A stretch of DNA of 64,000 bases from contig NZ_LT576451.1 of assembly GCF_900086645.1 (NCBI RefSeq), forward strand, positions 1,426,001 through 1,490,000, in the 5' to 3' direction. Below, one piece after another: positions 1 through 7,489 of this stretch. The translations under genes were made by a program, and so were the position numbers. The stretch comes from Curtobacterium sp. 9128. Its GTDB lineage: Bacteria > Actinomycetota > Actinomycetes > Actinomycetales > Microbacteriaceae. Every line of letters begins with the position of its first letter. The first letter of the stretch is position 1. The notes beneath the pieces were generated by a model that saw only the letters and a program-made list of their open reading frames with translations, was not told the DNA's origin and searched no databases.

Positions 1-811
1 CCCGTCGATGGCGGAGACGCTCCGCGGCGGGCTCTCGCTCGCGCTGTCCGGCTTCGGGTTCTGGTCGCACGACATCGGCGGGTTCGAAGGACGCCCCGAC
101 CCCGCGGTCTTCAAGCGCTGGGTCCAGTTCGGGCTGCTCTCCTCGCACAGCCGCTTCCACGGCAGCAGCTCCTACCGCGTCCCGTGGGCGTTCGACGAGG
201 AGGCGGTCGAGGTGACCAGGGCGTTCACCCGTCTGAAGCTCCGCCTGATGCCGTACCTCTACGGGCTCGGGCTGCAGGCGTCGGAGCGCGGGCTCCCCGT
301 CATGCGACCGATGCTGCTCGAGTTTCCGGACGACCCGACGGCTGCGTACTGCGACCGGCAGTACATGCTGGGGTCCGACCTGCTCGTCGCGCCCGTGTTC
401 AGCGAGTCCGGCGACGTGCAGTACTACCTGCCGGCCGGGTCGTGGACGAACTGGTTCACGGGTGAGGTGGTCTCCGGCGGGGTGTGGCGCACCGAGCGGC
501 ACGGGTTCGACACCCTGCCGCTGTGGGTCCGCGGGGGAGCGGTGCTGCCGCTCTCGACCCGCACGGACCGGCCGGACCACGACTACCTGGCGGCGCTCGA
601 GCTCCGGGCGTTCCCCGCGGGGACGACCGGCAGCGTGGACGTCCGGGTGACAGCACCCGACGGGCGGTCGGAGGTCTGGACGGTGTCGACCGAGTCGGGG
701 GACGAGTCGTCGGTGTCGGCCACCGGTCCGGTGCCGGACGGGTGGCGGCTGTCGCTCGCCGACGGCCCGACCACCGAGGCGGACGGTGGTGTGGCGCGGC
801 TTCGGTACTGA
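1..811 (+). CDS. GH31 family glycosidase, C-terminal part (alpha-xylosidase-like), cut by the window edge
   Basis: The reading frame is open from base 2, so the true start lies outside the window. The first residues (PSMAETLRGGLSLALSGFGF, then WSHDIGGFE) match the end of the GH31 catalytic barrel just after the acid/base region of alpha-xylosidases of the YicI type. They are followed by the family's beta-sandwich domains (MRPMLLEFPDD, GSDLLVAPVF, LPLWVRGGAVLPL). The enzyme should release alpha-linked xylose or glucose from oligosaccharides such as xyloglucan fragments. Both catalytic aspartates would lie upstream of the edge and cannot be checked. A ROK repressor and a polyol-type dehydrogenase follow, consistent with a xyloside locus. 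Alpha-glucosidase specificity is the main alternative. Confidence 0.85.
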   Translation, partial: PSMAETLRGGLSLALSGFGFWSHDIGGFEGRPDPAVFKRWVQFGLLSSHSRFHGSSSYRVPWAFDEEAVEVTRAFTRLKLRLMPYLYGLGLQASERGLPVMRPMLLEFPDDPTAAYCDRQYMLGSDLLVAPVFSESGDVQYYLPAGSWTNWFTGEVVSGGVWRTERHGFDTLPLWVRGGAVLPLSTRTDRPDHDYLAALELRAFPAGTTGSVDVRVTAPDGRSEVWTVSTESGDESSVSATGPVPDGWRLSLADGPTTEADGGVARLRY

Positions 812-834
812 TTTGTTGCGCGGCACCACAAAAT
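811..834. promoter_or_regulatory. Dyad upstream of the ROK gene, possible operator
   Basis: TTTGT (812-816) and ACAAA (828-832) form an inverted repeat in an unusually AT-rich patch directly after the GH31 stop codon and about 80 bases before the ROK start. ROK repressors of the XylR/NagC group bind dyads of this general kind. The link to this repressor is an inference from position. Confidence 0.35.
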
Positions 835-913
835 GCTGGCGGGAACGCCGCTGCCGCGCCATGATGAGTGCAGGGACCTGGAGCAACCGCGGACGGTCGA
901 CCGGAAGGGCACG

Positions 914-2110
914 ATGCAGCGCGACACACCGGCCGGCGGCAACCGGAACACCGCGCGTGTGCTCCGACTCGTCCATCAAGAGGGGCCGCTCACCCGCGCG
1001 GACCTGACGCGCGCGACCGGCCTGAACCGCTCCACGACCCTTGCGCTCGTCGGGGAACTCGTCGAACTCGGCCTGGCCTCCGAGACCGAGGACGGCGCGG
1101 CCACCGGGGTCGGGCGACCGAGTCCGGTGGTCCGTGCGTCGGCCGACGTCGTGGCGGCCGCCGTCACGGTGGAGATCGACGCCGTGACGGTGGCCATGGT
1201 CGGCCTCGACGGCAGCATCCGGTCCCGGGTCACCGAGCACACCGACGACCGACCGACCGCTGACGAGGCCGTGCAGATCGTCGCGAGGCTCCTCGACGAA
1301 CGCCCCGCGCGCCTCGTGGGGGTCGGCGTCTCGATCCCCGGCACGGTCCGCGTCGAGGACGGTCTCGTGCGGGACGCGCCGCACCTCGGCTGGCGCGACG
1401 AGCCGTTCGCCGCGCCACTCGCCGGCGCGACCGGCCTGCCCGTGCGCGTCGCGAACGACGCCAACCTCGGTGCGTGGGCGGAGCGCCTGTACGGATCCGG
1501 CCGCGGGGTGTCCGATCTCGTCTACCTGAACGGCGGCGCGAGCGGCATCGGCGGCGGGGTCATCAGCGCCGGTCAGCCGTTGAGCGGCGCGGACGGGTAC
1601 GCGGGGGAGCTCGGCCACACCTTCGTCGCGGACAACGGGATCCGCTGCCACTGCGGCGCCATCGGCTGCCTCGAGACCGAGGCGTCGCGTGCGTCGCTCG
1701 TCGCCGTGACGGGCGTGCCGGCGGACGACCTGCCGGCGCTCGCCGAGGCCCTCGCGGCCGGCGGCCCGGAGGTCGACCGCGTCGTCGACCGGCAGGTGGC
1801 CGCGTTGGCGACCGGCCTCCGCAACGCCATCCACACCGTCAACCCCGAGGTGGTCGTGCTCGGCGGGTTCCTCGGGGTGCTGCTCGGTCACGTCGGGGAC
1901 CGCGTGCTCGAGGCCGTCCGAGCACAGTCGATGGCCGCGATGGTGGACCGGGTCCGCATCGTGCCGGCCGAACTCGGATCGGACGTGCTGCTCCGCGGCG
2001 CCGCCGAGATCGGGTTCCGTGAGCTGCTCGACGACCCGGCGCGCATCCACGCCCTGACGGAGCGGCCGACAGCACGTCCATCCGAACGACAGAAAGCGGG
2101 TACCCCGTGA
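914..2110 (+). CDS. ROK family transcriptional repressor
   Basis: This 398-residue protein has an N-terminal winged helix (about residues 10-60, LTRADLTRATGLNRSTTLAL) and a C-terminal ROK domain. The ROK part carries the sugar-kinase-like nucleotide region and the zinc motif GELGH followed by CHCGAIGCLE. Proteins of this type sense a sugar and repress neighbouring catabolic genes. I start it at the ATG at 914, preceded by GGAAGGG, because the conserved helix follows directly. An in-frame ATG at 833 lies in the putative operator and is unlikely. The stop overlaps the start of the next gene (GTGA, 2107-2110), so the two are translationally coupled. The inducer is unknown; xylose, xylitol or a glucoside would fit the context. 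Confidence 0.9.
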   Translation: MQRDTPAGGNRNTARVLRLVHQEGPLTRADLTRATGLNRSTTLALVGELVELGLASETEDGAATGVGRPSPVVRASADVVAAAVTVEIDAVTVAMVGLDGSIRSRVTEHTDDRPTADEAVQIVARLLDERPARLVGVGVSIPGTVRVEDGLVRDAPHLGWRDEPFAAPLAGATGLPVRVANDANLGAWAERLYGSGRGVSDLVYLNGGASGIGGGVISAGQPLSGADGYAGELGHTFVADNGIRCHCGAIGCLETEASRASLVAVTGVPADDLPALAEALAAGGPEVDRVVDRQVAALATGLRNAIHTVNPEVVVLGGFLGVLLGHVGDRVLEAVRAQSMAAMVDRVRIVPAELGSDVLLRGAAEIGFRELLDDPARIHALTERPTARPSERQKAGTP

Positions 2111-3150
2111 CCACGGACCAGCAGACCCAGCGCGTCAGCGTCCTCCTCGGGCAGGACGACCTCACGATCGAGGACCGCCCCGTGCCCGCCGTCGACCCGG
2201 GCGACGTCCTCGTCGAGGTCGCCGCCGTCGGCGTGTGCGGCTCCGACGTGCACTACTTCCGGCACGGGCGCATCGGGGACTTCGTCGTCTCGTCGCCGCT
2301 CGTCCTCGGCCACGAGCTCTCCGGCACGATCGTCGCGGTCGGCGACGGCGTCGACCCCGGACGCGTGGGGGAGCGCGTCGCCGTCGAACCGCAGCGTCCG
2401 TGTCACCGGTGCGCACAGTGCCTCGCCGGGCGGTACAACCTCTGCCCGGACATGCGCTTCTACGCCACACCCCCGGTCGACGGCGCCTTCGCGGGCTTCG
2501 TCACCATCGAGGCCGAGTTCGCGCACACCCTGCCCGACTCGGTGTCGTTCGAGGCCGGTGCCCTGCTCGAGCCGCTCTCGGTCGGGATCGCCGCCGTGCG
2601 GAAGGCCGGGATCGTGCCGGGTTCGTCCGTGCTGATCGCCGGTGCCGGCCCGATCGGGATCATCTGCGCGCAGGCGGCCAAGGCCTTCGGTGCGACCCGG
2701 ATCGTCATCAGCGACCTCGTCCCCGAACGCCGTGAGCGCGCGCTGTCCTACGGCGCCACCGAGGTCGTCGACCCCACCGTGGTCTCCGTCGCCTCGGACA
2801 TCGCGCCCGTCGACGCCTTCATCGACGCCAGCGGTGCGCCGCGTGCGGTGTCGGACGGCATCAAGGCGGTCGGTCCAGCCGGTGCCGCGGTGCTCGTCGG
2901 ACTCGGGAACTCCGAGATGACGCTGCCCGTCGAGCACATCCAGAACCTCGAGGTCACCGTCACCGGGATCTTCCGGTACACGGGCACGTGGCCGGTTGCG
3001 ATCGGGCTCGTCGCATCGGGGCAGGTCGACCTCGACTCGCTCGTCACCGGACGGTTCGGGCTCGACCAGGTCCGCGAGGCGCTCGAGAGCGACACCGACC
3101 CGGACTCCCTGAAGTCGGTCGTCTACCCGAACGGCGTCCCCGCCGCCTGA
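2107..3150 (+). CDS. Zinc-dependent polyol (sorbitol/xylitol-type) dehydrogenase
   Basis: This is a 347-residue medium-chain dehydrogenase of the sorbitol/xylitol dehydrogenase group, which interconverts a polyol and a ketose with NAD. The catalytic zinc ligands are visible as C44 (GVCGSD) and H69-E70 (GHE). The structural zinc site is complete: four cysteines in PCHRCAQCLAGRYNLC. The Rossmann motif GAGPIG is followed by an acidic residue (ISDLVPERR), which favours NAD over NADP. Translation starts at a GTG that overlaps the ROK stop by four bases, so the repressor probably controls this gene. The exact substrate cannot be read from sequence; xylitol, sorbitol or threitol are candidates. Confidence 0.88.
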   Translation: MTTDQQTQRVSVLLGQDDLTIEDRPVPAVDPGDVLVEVAAVGVCGSDVHYFRHGRIGDFVVSSPLVLGHELSGTIVAVGDGVDPGRVGERVAVEPQRPCHRCAQCLAGRYNLCPDMRFYATPPVDGAFAGFVTIEAEFAHTLPDSVSFEAGALLEPLSVGIAAVRKAGIVPGSSVLIAGAGPIGIICAQAAKAFGATRIVISDLVPERRERALSYGATEVVDPTVVSVASDIAPVDAFIDASGAPRAVSDGIKAVGPAGAAVLVGLGNSEMTLPVEHIQNLEVTVTGIFRYTGTWPVAIGLVASGQVDLDSLVTGRFGLDQVREALESDTDPDSLKSVVYPNGVPAA

Positions 3151-3168
3151 TGCGCAGCGCCCACCCAT

Positions 3169-3212
3169 CGGACGGGAGGCTCGGTGCGAGCCCGCCCCGA
3201 GCCTCCCGTCCG
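3169..3212. terminator. Family A palindrome, terminator-like, after the dehydrogenase
   Basis: Perfect 16-base arms (CGGACGGGAGGCTCGG at 3169-3184 and its complement at 3197-3212) enclose a 12-base loop, 19 bases after the stop codon. The same arm sequence recurs at gene ends across the window. Confidence 0.75.
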
Positions 3213-3215
3213 GAG

Positions 3216-3347
3216 CGTGACCGGTCACGACACACCGTGTGCGTGCCGCCGTGCGGTCGGTGAGCGTCGCTGGGCGACGCCCTGGCCGACGGTTCTCGAC
3301 CGGTCGGCGGACCTGAGCGGGGTGTCTCGACCGCTCGCGACCGGTCG
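3216..3347. promoter_or_regulatory. Three GACCGGTC-centred palindromes upstream of the MFS gene
   Basis: CGTGACCGGTCACG (3216-3229), CGACCGGTCG (3297-3306) and CGACCGGTCG (3338-3347) lie in one 132-base stretch of the gap 3151-3408. They end 50 bases before the predicted -10 box at 3397-3402. Repeated identical dyads before a transporter suggest binding sites for a regulator. No regulator gene is adjacent, and short GC palindromes can arise by chance in this genome. Confidence 0.4.
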
Positions 3348-3396
3348 TCCGGCACGCGCCCCGGAACGGGGGCACCGGCGGGACACCAGGACGCGC

Positions 3397-3402
3397 TACG
3401 GT
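3397..3402 (+). promoter_or_regulatory. -10 box of a leaderless promoter for the MFS gene
   Basis: TACGGT ends six bases before the ATG at 3409, and no ribosome binding site is present. The arrangement matches other genes in the window. Confidence 0.5.
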
Positions 3403-3408
3403 TCGCCC

Positions 3409-4788
3409 ATGACCGTCGTGCCCCCGCCGCAGCGCACCGATCGTCGCGCCCTCGTCTCCTGGGCACTCTGGGACTGGGGCTCTGCTGCGTTCAACGCCGT
3501 CGTCACCACGTTCGTGTTCAGCACGTACCTGGCGAGCCGCGCGTTCGTCGACCCGGCCCTCGTCGCGGCCGCGGACTCCTCGGCCACCGCGGCACGTGCC
3601 GTGGAACGCGAGCTCGCCCACAACGCAGCCGTGGTGTCGACGGCCCTCACGATCGCCGGCATCGTCGTCGCGCTGGTCGCACCCGCCGTCGGCCGGCTCG
3701 CGGACTCGTCCGGACACCGCCGGCGGTCGGTGCTCATCGCCACGATCGGCGTCGCGCTGTCGATCGGTGCGATGGTGTTCGTCGCACCGAGCCAGCCGTA
3801 CCTGGTGCTCGGTGCAGCGCTCATCGGCATCGGGACCGTCGCGTACGAGATCGCCTGCGTCGGCTACAACGCCATGCTCGGCCAGGTCGCACCGGGTCCC
3901 CGGACCGGCCGGGCATCGGCGATCGGCTGGGCGGCCGGCTACTTCGGCGGCATCGTCCTGCTCGTGCTGCTGCTCGTGCTCTGCATCCAGGACTTCGGCG
4001 GCGGTGACACGGCCGGACTCCTGAACCTGCCGGCGACCGTCGCGTCCGGGCAGTGGGACGTCCGCGTGGCGATCGGCATCGCCGCGGTGTGGCTCGCGGT
4101 GAGCTCGATCCCGCTGTTCCTCGTCGTCCCCGAGGCGGAGCGTGCCCCCGACCAGCGCGGGAACCTGTTCTCCGCCTACCGCGACCTCGGCCGGGACATC
4201 GCGCGGCTCTGGCGCGAGCGCCGGAACGTGCTCGCGTTCCTCATCGCCAGCGCGGTGTTCCGCGACGGCGTCGGCGCGGTCTTCACCTTCGGCGGCATCA
4301 TCGCCGCGCAGGTGTTCGGGTTCAGCGCGTCCGGCGTCATCATGTTCGCGATCGTCGCCAACGTCGTCGCGGGCATCTCCACGGCGCTGTCCGGCCGGCT
4401 GGACGACCGGTTCGGCTCCCGGGCGATCATCATGGTGTCGCTCGTCGGGCTGGCGGTCTGCGGCCTCGCGGTGCTGTTCGTCGGCACGGCGCAGATCGGC
4501 TTCTGGGTGCTCGGCCTGGCCCTGTGCATGTTCGTCGGACCCGTGCAGTCCTCGTCGCGGGCCTACCTGGCGCGGCTCGCGACCCCCGGCCGCGAGGGCG
4601 AGCTCTTCGGCCTCTACGCCACGACCGGGCGTGCCGCTGCGTTCATCGCCCCGGCGATGTTCGGCATCGCGGTGACGATCGGCGGTTCGACGCGCTTCGG
4701 CATCATCGGCATCGTCGTGGTCCTGGTCGCCGGCCTGGTGCTGATGGCCTTCGTCAAGCGCGAGGACCCCGTGGCGCCCGCCGCGTAG
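3409..4788 (+). CDS. MFS transporter, UMF1/Atg22-like
   Basis: The predicted 459-residue membrane protein begins with ALVSWALWDWGSAAFNAVV, the typical opening of the UMF1 (vacuole effluxer Atg22-like) branch of the major facilitator superfamily. About twelve hydrophobic segments are visible, with the inter-helix motif GRLADSSGHRRR near residue 95 and a second one, GRLDDRFGSR, in the C-terminal half. The substrate is unknown; amino acid or sugar export is possible for the family. The start at 3409 is supported by the -10 box six bases upstream. The last codons and the TAG stop lie inside the first unit of a family B repeat, so the repeat may have set the present C-terminus. Confidence 0.85.
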   Translation: MTVVPPPQRTDRRALVSWALWDWGSAAFNAVVTTFVFSTYLASRAFVDPALVAAADSSATAARAVERELAHNAAVVSTALTIAGIVVALVAPAVGRLADSSGHRRRSVLIATIGVALSIGAMVFVAPSQPYLVLGAALIGIGTVAYEIACVGYNAMLGQVAPGPRTGRASAIGWAAGYFGGIVLLVLLLVLCIQDFGGGDTAGLLNLPATVASGQWDVRVAIGIAAVWLAVSSIPLFLVVPEAERAPDQRGNLFSAYRDLGRDIARLWRERRNVLAFLIASAVFRDGVGAVFTFGGIIAAQVFGFSASGVIMFAIVANVVAGISTALSGRLDDRFGSRAIIMVSLVGLAVCGLAVLFVGTAQIGFWVLGLALCMFVGPVQSSSRAYLARLATPGREGELFGLYATTGRAAAFIAPAMFGIAVTIGGSTRFGIIGIVVVLVAGLVLMAFVKREDPVAPAA

Positions 4789-4860
4789 GTGGTCGATTCG
4801 CGCGTAGGTAGTCGATTCGCGCGTAGGTGGCCCGATTTTCCGACCCCCTACGCGCGATTC
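4782..4860. repeat. Family B repeat locus 1: three tandem units plus an inverted unit
   Basis: Tandem copies of about 19 bases lie at 4782-4798 (partial), 4799-4817 (CGCGCGTAGGTAGTCGATT) and 4818-4837. An inverted copy (CCTACGCGCG at 4847-4856) pairs with CGCGCGTAGG at 4818-4827 to form a hairpin. The first unit contains the TAG stop codon of the MFS gene. Confidence 0.85.
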
Positions 4861-4900
4861 CGCTTTCCATCGCGCGTGACTTGGGTGCGAACGCACGCAC

Positions 4901-4947
4901 GGACGGGAGGCGCGGTGCGGGTCGGACCCGCACCGCGCCTCCCGTCC
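4901..4947. terminator. Family A palindrome, perfect 23-base arms around one base
   Basis: Arms 4901-4923 and 4925-4947 are exact complements separated by one base. This is the longest family A copy in the window. It lies 40 bases after family B locus 1 and 62 bases before glmU. It could terminate transcription from the MFS gene, or extrude as a cruciform. Confidence 0.8.
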
Positions 4948-4997
4948 TGGTCGCGTGCCGTCCTGCTGTTGCCTTGGTGCGTCGTGGCCGGGTGGGC

Positions 4998-5003
4998 CAG
5001 GAT
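4998..5003 (+). promoter_or_regulatory. -10 box (CAGGAT) of a leaderless glmU promoter
   Basis: CAGGAT is followed by GGGGTG and then the ATG at 5010. This is the same six-base spacing as at hisS and at the gene starting at 15248. Confidence 0.5.
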
Positions 5004-5009
5004 GGGGTG

Positions 5010-6437
5010 ATGACCGACCAGCGGATCGCCGTCGTCGTCCTCGCCGCCGGGCAGGGCACGCGCATGAAGTCCTCGACCCCGAAGGTGCTGCACCGGCTCG
5101 CCGGACTGCCCCTCATCGCGCACGTCCTGCGGACGGCCGAGTCCCTCGAGCCGGAGCACATCGCCGTGGTCGTGCGGCACGAGCGCGACCTGGTCGCGGC
5201 CGAGGTCGCCGAACGCATGCCGGACGCCCTCGTGGTGGACCAGGACGAGGTCCCCGGGACAGGGCGCGCCGTCGAGGTCGCGGTCGCCGCGCTGCCCGCC
5301 GACTTCGACGGCGCCGTCGTGGTGCTCTCCGGCGACGTCCCGCTGCTCGACGCGGTGTCGCTCCGGCAGCTCGCCGACGTGCACGGGCGCACCGGCAACG
5401 CGGTCACGTTCGTCAGCGCCATCGCACCGGATCCGACCGGGCTCGGGCGGATCGTCCGCGACGACGCCGGCGCCTTCGTGGGCGTCGTGGAGCACAAGGA
5501 CGCCACGGACGCGCAGCGGGAGATCACCGAGACCAACGCCGGCATCTACGCGTTCGACGCCGTGCACCTGCGTGCCGTGCTGCCGTCGCTGACCACGGCG
5601 AACGCGCAGGGCGAGAAGTACATCACCGACGCCCCGGCACTCATCGCCGCACGCGGCGGGCACATCGACGTCGTGACGCTCACCGACCCGTGGCTGGTCG
5701 CCGGGATCAACGACCGCGCGCAGCTGTCGGACGCCGGACGCGAGCTGAACGCCCGCATCGTCCGCGCGCACCAGCGTGCAGGGGTCACCATCCAGGACCC
5801 GGCATCGACGTGGATCGACCTCGACGTGTCGATCGAGCCGGACGCCGAGATCCTGCCGGACACGCAGCTCATCGGCGCCACGGCGATCGCCTCTGGTGCA
5901 GTCGTCGGACCGGGGACCACGCTCCGCGACACCGAGGTGGGTGCCGGGGCCACGGTGAACCGGGTCGACGCCACCCTCGCCGTGATCGGCGACGGCGCGT
6001 CGGTCGGTCCGTTCGCCTACCTCCGGCCGGGCACCATCCTCGGCGACCAGGGCAAGATCGGCACCTTCGTGGAGACGAAGAACGCCAAGATCGGCCGCGG
6101 CAGCAAGGTCCCGCACCTGTCCTACATCGGGGATGCCGAGATCGGCGAGGACTCGAACATCGGGGCGAACACGATCACCGCGAACTACGACGGCGTGCAC
6201 AAGCACCGGACCGAGGTCGGGTCGAACGTCCGCACCGGCTCGCACAACGTGTTCGTCGCCCCGGTTAGGATTGGTGACGGGGCGTACACCGGTGCAGGTA
6301 CGACGGTCCGCAAGGACGTGCCGGCCGGGTCGCTCGCGATCAGCTACGCCCCACAGCGCAACACCGACGGATGGGTCGACGAACACCGACCCGGTACGCC
6401 GGCGGCCGAGGCGGCTCGGCGCGCGCGAGGCGAATGA
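5010..6437 (+). CDS. glmU: Bifunctional GlcN-1-P acetyltransferase / GlcNAc-1-P uridylyltransferase GlmU
   Basis: This cytoplasmic enzyme makes UDP-GlcNAc for peptidoglycan: it acetylates glucosamine-1-phosphate and then transfers UMP. The 475-residue length is usual. The N-terminal uridylyltransferase signature LAAGQGTRMKSSTPKVL is at residues 11-27. The C-terminal half is a left-handed beta-helix with repeated hexapeptides (for example GPGTTLRDTEVGAGATV) and the acetyltransferase motif GANTITANYDG. The start is the ATG at 5010, where the conserved N-terminus begins. Near the 3' end, codons gtt-agg-att (6265-6273) are unlike the strongly G/C-ending codons around them and contain TAGGAT, perhaps a promoter for prs. 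prs follows after 74 bases. Confidence 0.97.
   Translation: MTDQRIAVVVLAAGQGTRMKSSTPKVLHRLAGLPLIAHVLRTAESLEPEHIAVVVRHERDLVAAEVAERMPDALVVDQDEVPGTGRAVEVAVAALPADFDGAVVVLSGDVPLLDAVSLRQLADVHGRTGNAVTFVSAIAPDPTGLGRIVRDDAGAFVGVVEHKDATDAQREITETNAGIYAFDAVHLRAVLPSLTTANAQGEKYITDAPALIAARGGHIDVVTLTDPWLVAGINDRAQLSDAGRELNARIVRAHQRAGVTIQDPASTWIDLDVSIEPDAEILPDTQLIGATAIASGAVVGPGTTLRDTEVGAGATVNRVDATLAVIGDGASVGPFAYLRPGTILGDQGKIGTFVETKNAKIGRGSKVPHLSYIGDAEIGEDSNIGANTITANYDGVHKHRTEVGSNVRTGSHNVFVAPVRIGDGAYTGAGTTVRKDVPAGSLAISYAPQRNTDGWVDEHRPGTPAAEAARRARGE
6266..6271 (+). promoter_or_regulatory. Possible internal promoter (-10 TAGGAT) within glmU serving prs
   Basis: TAGGAT is written with rare codons (gtt agg att) inside an otherwise GC-biased gene, about 240 bases before prs. 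No convincing -35 is visible, so this is tentative. Confidence 0.3.
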
Positions 6438-6511
6438 ACCACCGCGACGGCCATCGGTCGTCGGACCCTCGACACACACGGCCCTGCTGGGTCAGGGAGT
6501 GAGCACGGCAC

Positions 6512-7489
6512 TTGTCCGGAATCAAGGCAACCGGCCAGAAACGACTCGTCCTCGTCTCGGGACGAGCACACCCGGAGCTCTCGGCGGAGATCGCGGAAGA
6601 ACTCGGCGTCGATCTGGTCCCCACCGATGCCCGCACCTTCGCCAACGGTGAGCTGTACGTCCGCTTCGACGAGTCCGTCCGCGGCTGCGACGCCTTCGTC
6701 ATCCAGTCGCACACCGCACCCATCAACGAGTGGCTCATGGAGCAGCTCATCATCGTCGACGCGCTGAAGCGTGCCTCGGCGAAGCGCATCACGGTCGTCG
6801 CGCCGTTCTACCCGTACGCCCGCCAGGACAAGAAGGGCCGTGGCCGCGAGCCGATCTCGGCCCGACTCGTCGCCGACCTGTTCAAGGCCGCGGGCGCGCA
6901 CCGCATCATGAGCGTCGACCTGCACGCCGCGCAGATCCAGGGCTTCTTCGACGGACCCGTCGACCACCTGTTCGCGATGCCGGTGCTGCTCGAGCGCTTC
7001 AAGGAGATCCTCGACCCGTCGACGCTGACGGTCGTCTCGCCGGACATGGGCCGCGTACGCGTCGCCGACATCTGGTCCGAGAAGCTCGGCGCCCCGCTCG
7101 CCATCATCCACAAGCGCCGCGACCCGCTCGTCCCGAACCAGGTCACCGTGCACGAGATCGTCGGTGACGTCTCCGGCCGCTGGTGCCTGCTCGTCGACGA
7201 CCTCATCGACACCGGTCGGACGATCGCGAAGGCCGCAGAGGCGCTCAAGGCCGCGGGGGCGATCGGCGTCGTCGTCGCCGCGACCCACGCCGTGTTCTCG
7301 GACCCGGCGACCGAACTCCTGCAGAGCGAGTTCATCGACCGCGTCGTCGTGACGGACACGCTGCCCGTCCCGGTGGAGAAGCGCTGGGACCGCCTCGAGA
7401 TCCTGCCGATCGCGCCGCTGCTCGCCCGTGCCATCCACGAGGTCTTCGACGACGGGTCGGTCACCTCGATGTTCGACGGAGCCGCCTGA
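6512..7489 (+). CDS. prs: Ribose-phosphate pyrophosphokinase
   Basis: Prs makes PRPP from ribose-5-phosphate and ATP for nucleotide, histidine and tryptophan synthesis. The 325-residue protein has the expected parts: FANGELYVRFDESVRG near the N-terminus, the ATP/ribose-phosphate region YPYARQDKKGRGREPISARL, and the PRPP-binding loop LLVDDLIDTGRT. Translation most likely starts at the TTG at 6512 (protein MSGIKATGQK), which fits the family N-terminus, with AGGGAG at 6494-6499. The stop codon overlaps the start region of the next gene, which suggests a glmU-prs-methyltransferase unit. Confidence 0.96.
   Translation: MSGIKATGQKRLVLVSGRAHPELSAEIAEELGVDLVPTDARTFANGELYVRFDESVRGCDAFVIQSHTAPINEWLMEQLIIVDALKRASAKRITVVAPFYPYARQDKKGRGREPISARLVADLFKAAGAHRIMSVDLHAAQIQGFFDGPVDHLFAMPVLLERFKEILDPSTLTVVSPDMGRVRVADIWSEKLGAPLAIIHKRRDPLVPNQVTVHEIVGDVSGRWCLLVDDLIDTGRTIAKAAEALKAAGAIGVVVAATHAVFSDPATELLQSEFIDRVVVTDTLPVPVEKRWDRLEILPIAPLLARAIHEVFDDGSVTSMFDGAA

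Noticed and set aside
4799..4860. CRISPR-like array at the family B repeats
   Set aside because: Units are contiguous with no variable spacers, and no cas genes are present.
1888..4896. Open minus-strand frame of about 1000 codons antisense to the ROK, dehydrogenase and MFS genes
   Set aside because: It is rich in R, D, E and H, has no recognisable domain and mirrors the codon bias of the opposite genes. Long chance frames are expected at this GC content. Similar frames at 4848-6479, 34947-37502 and 25730-27937 were rejected for the same reason.
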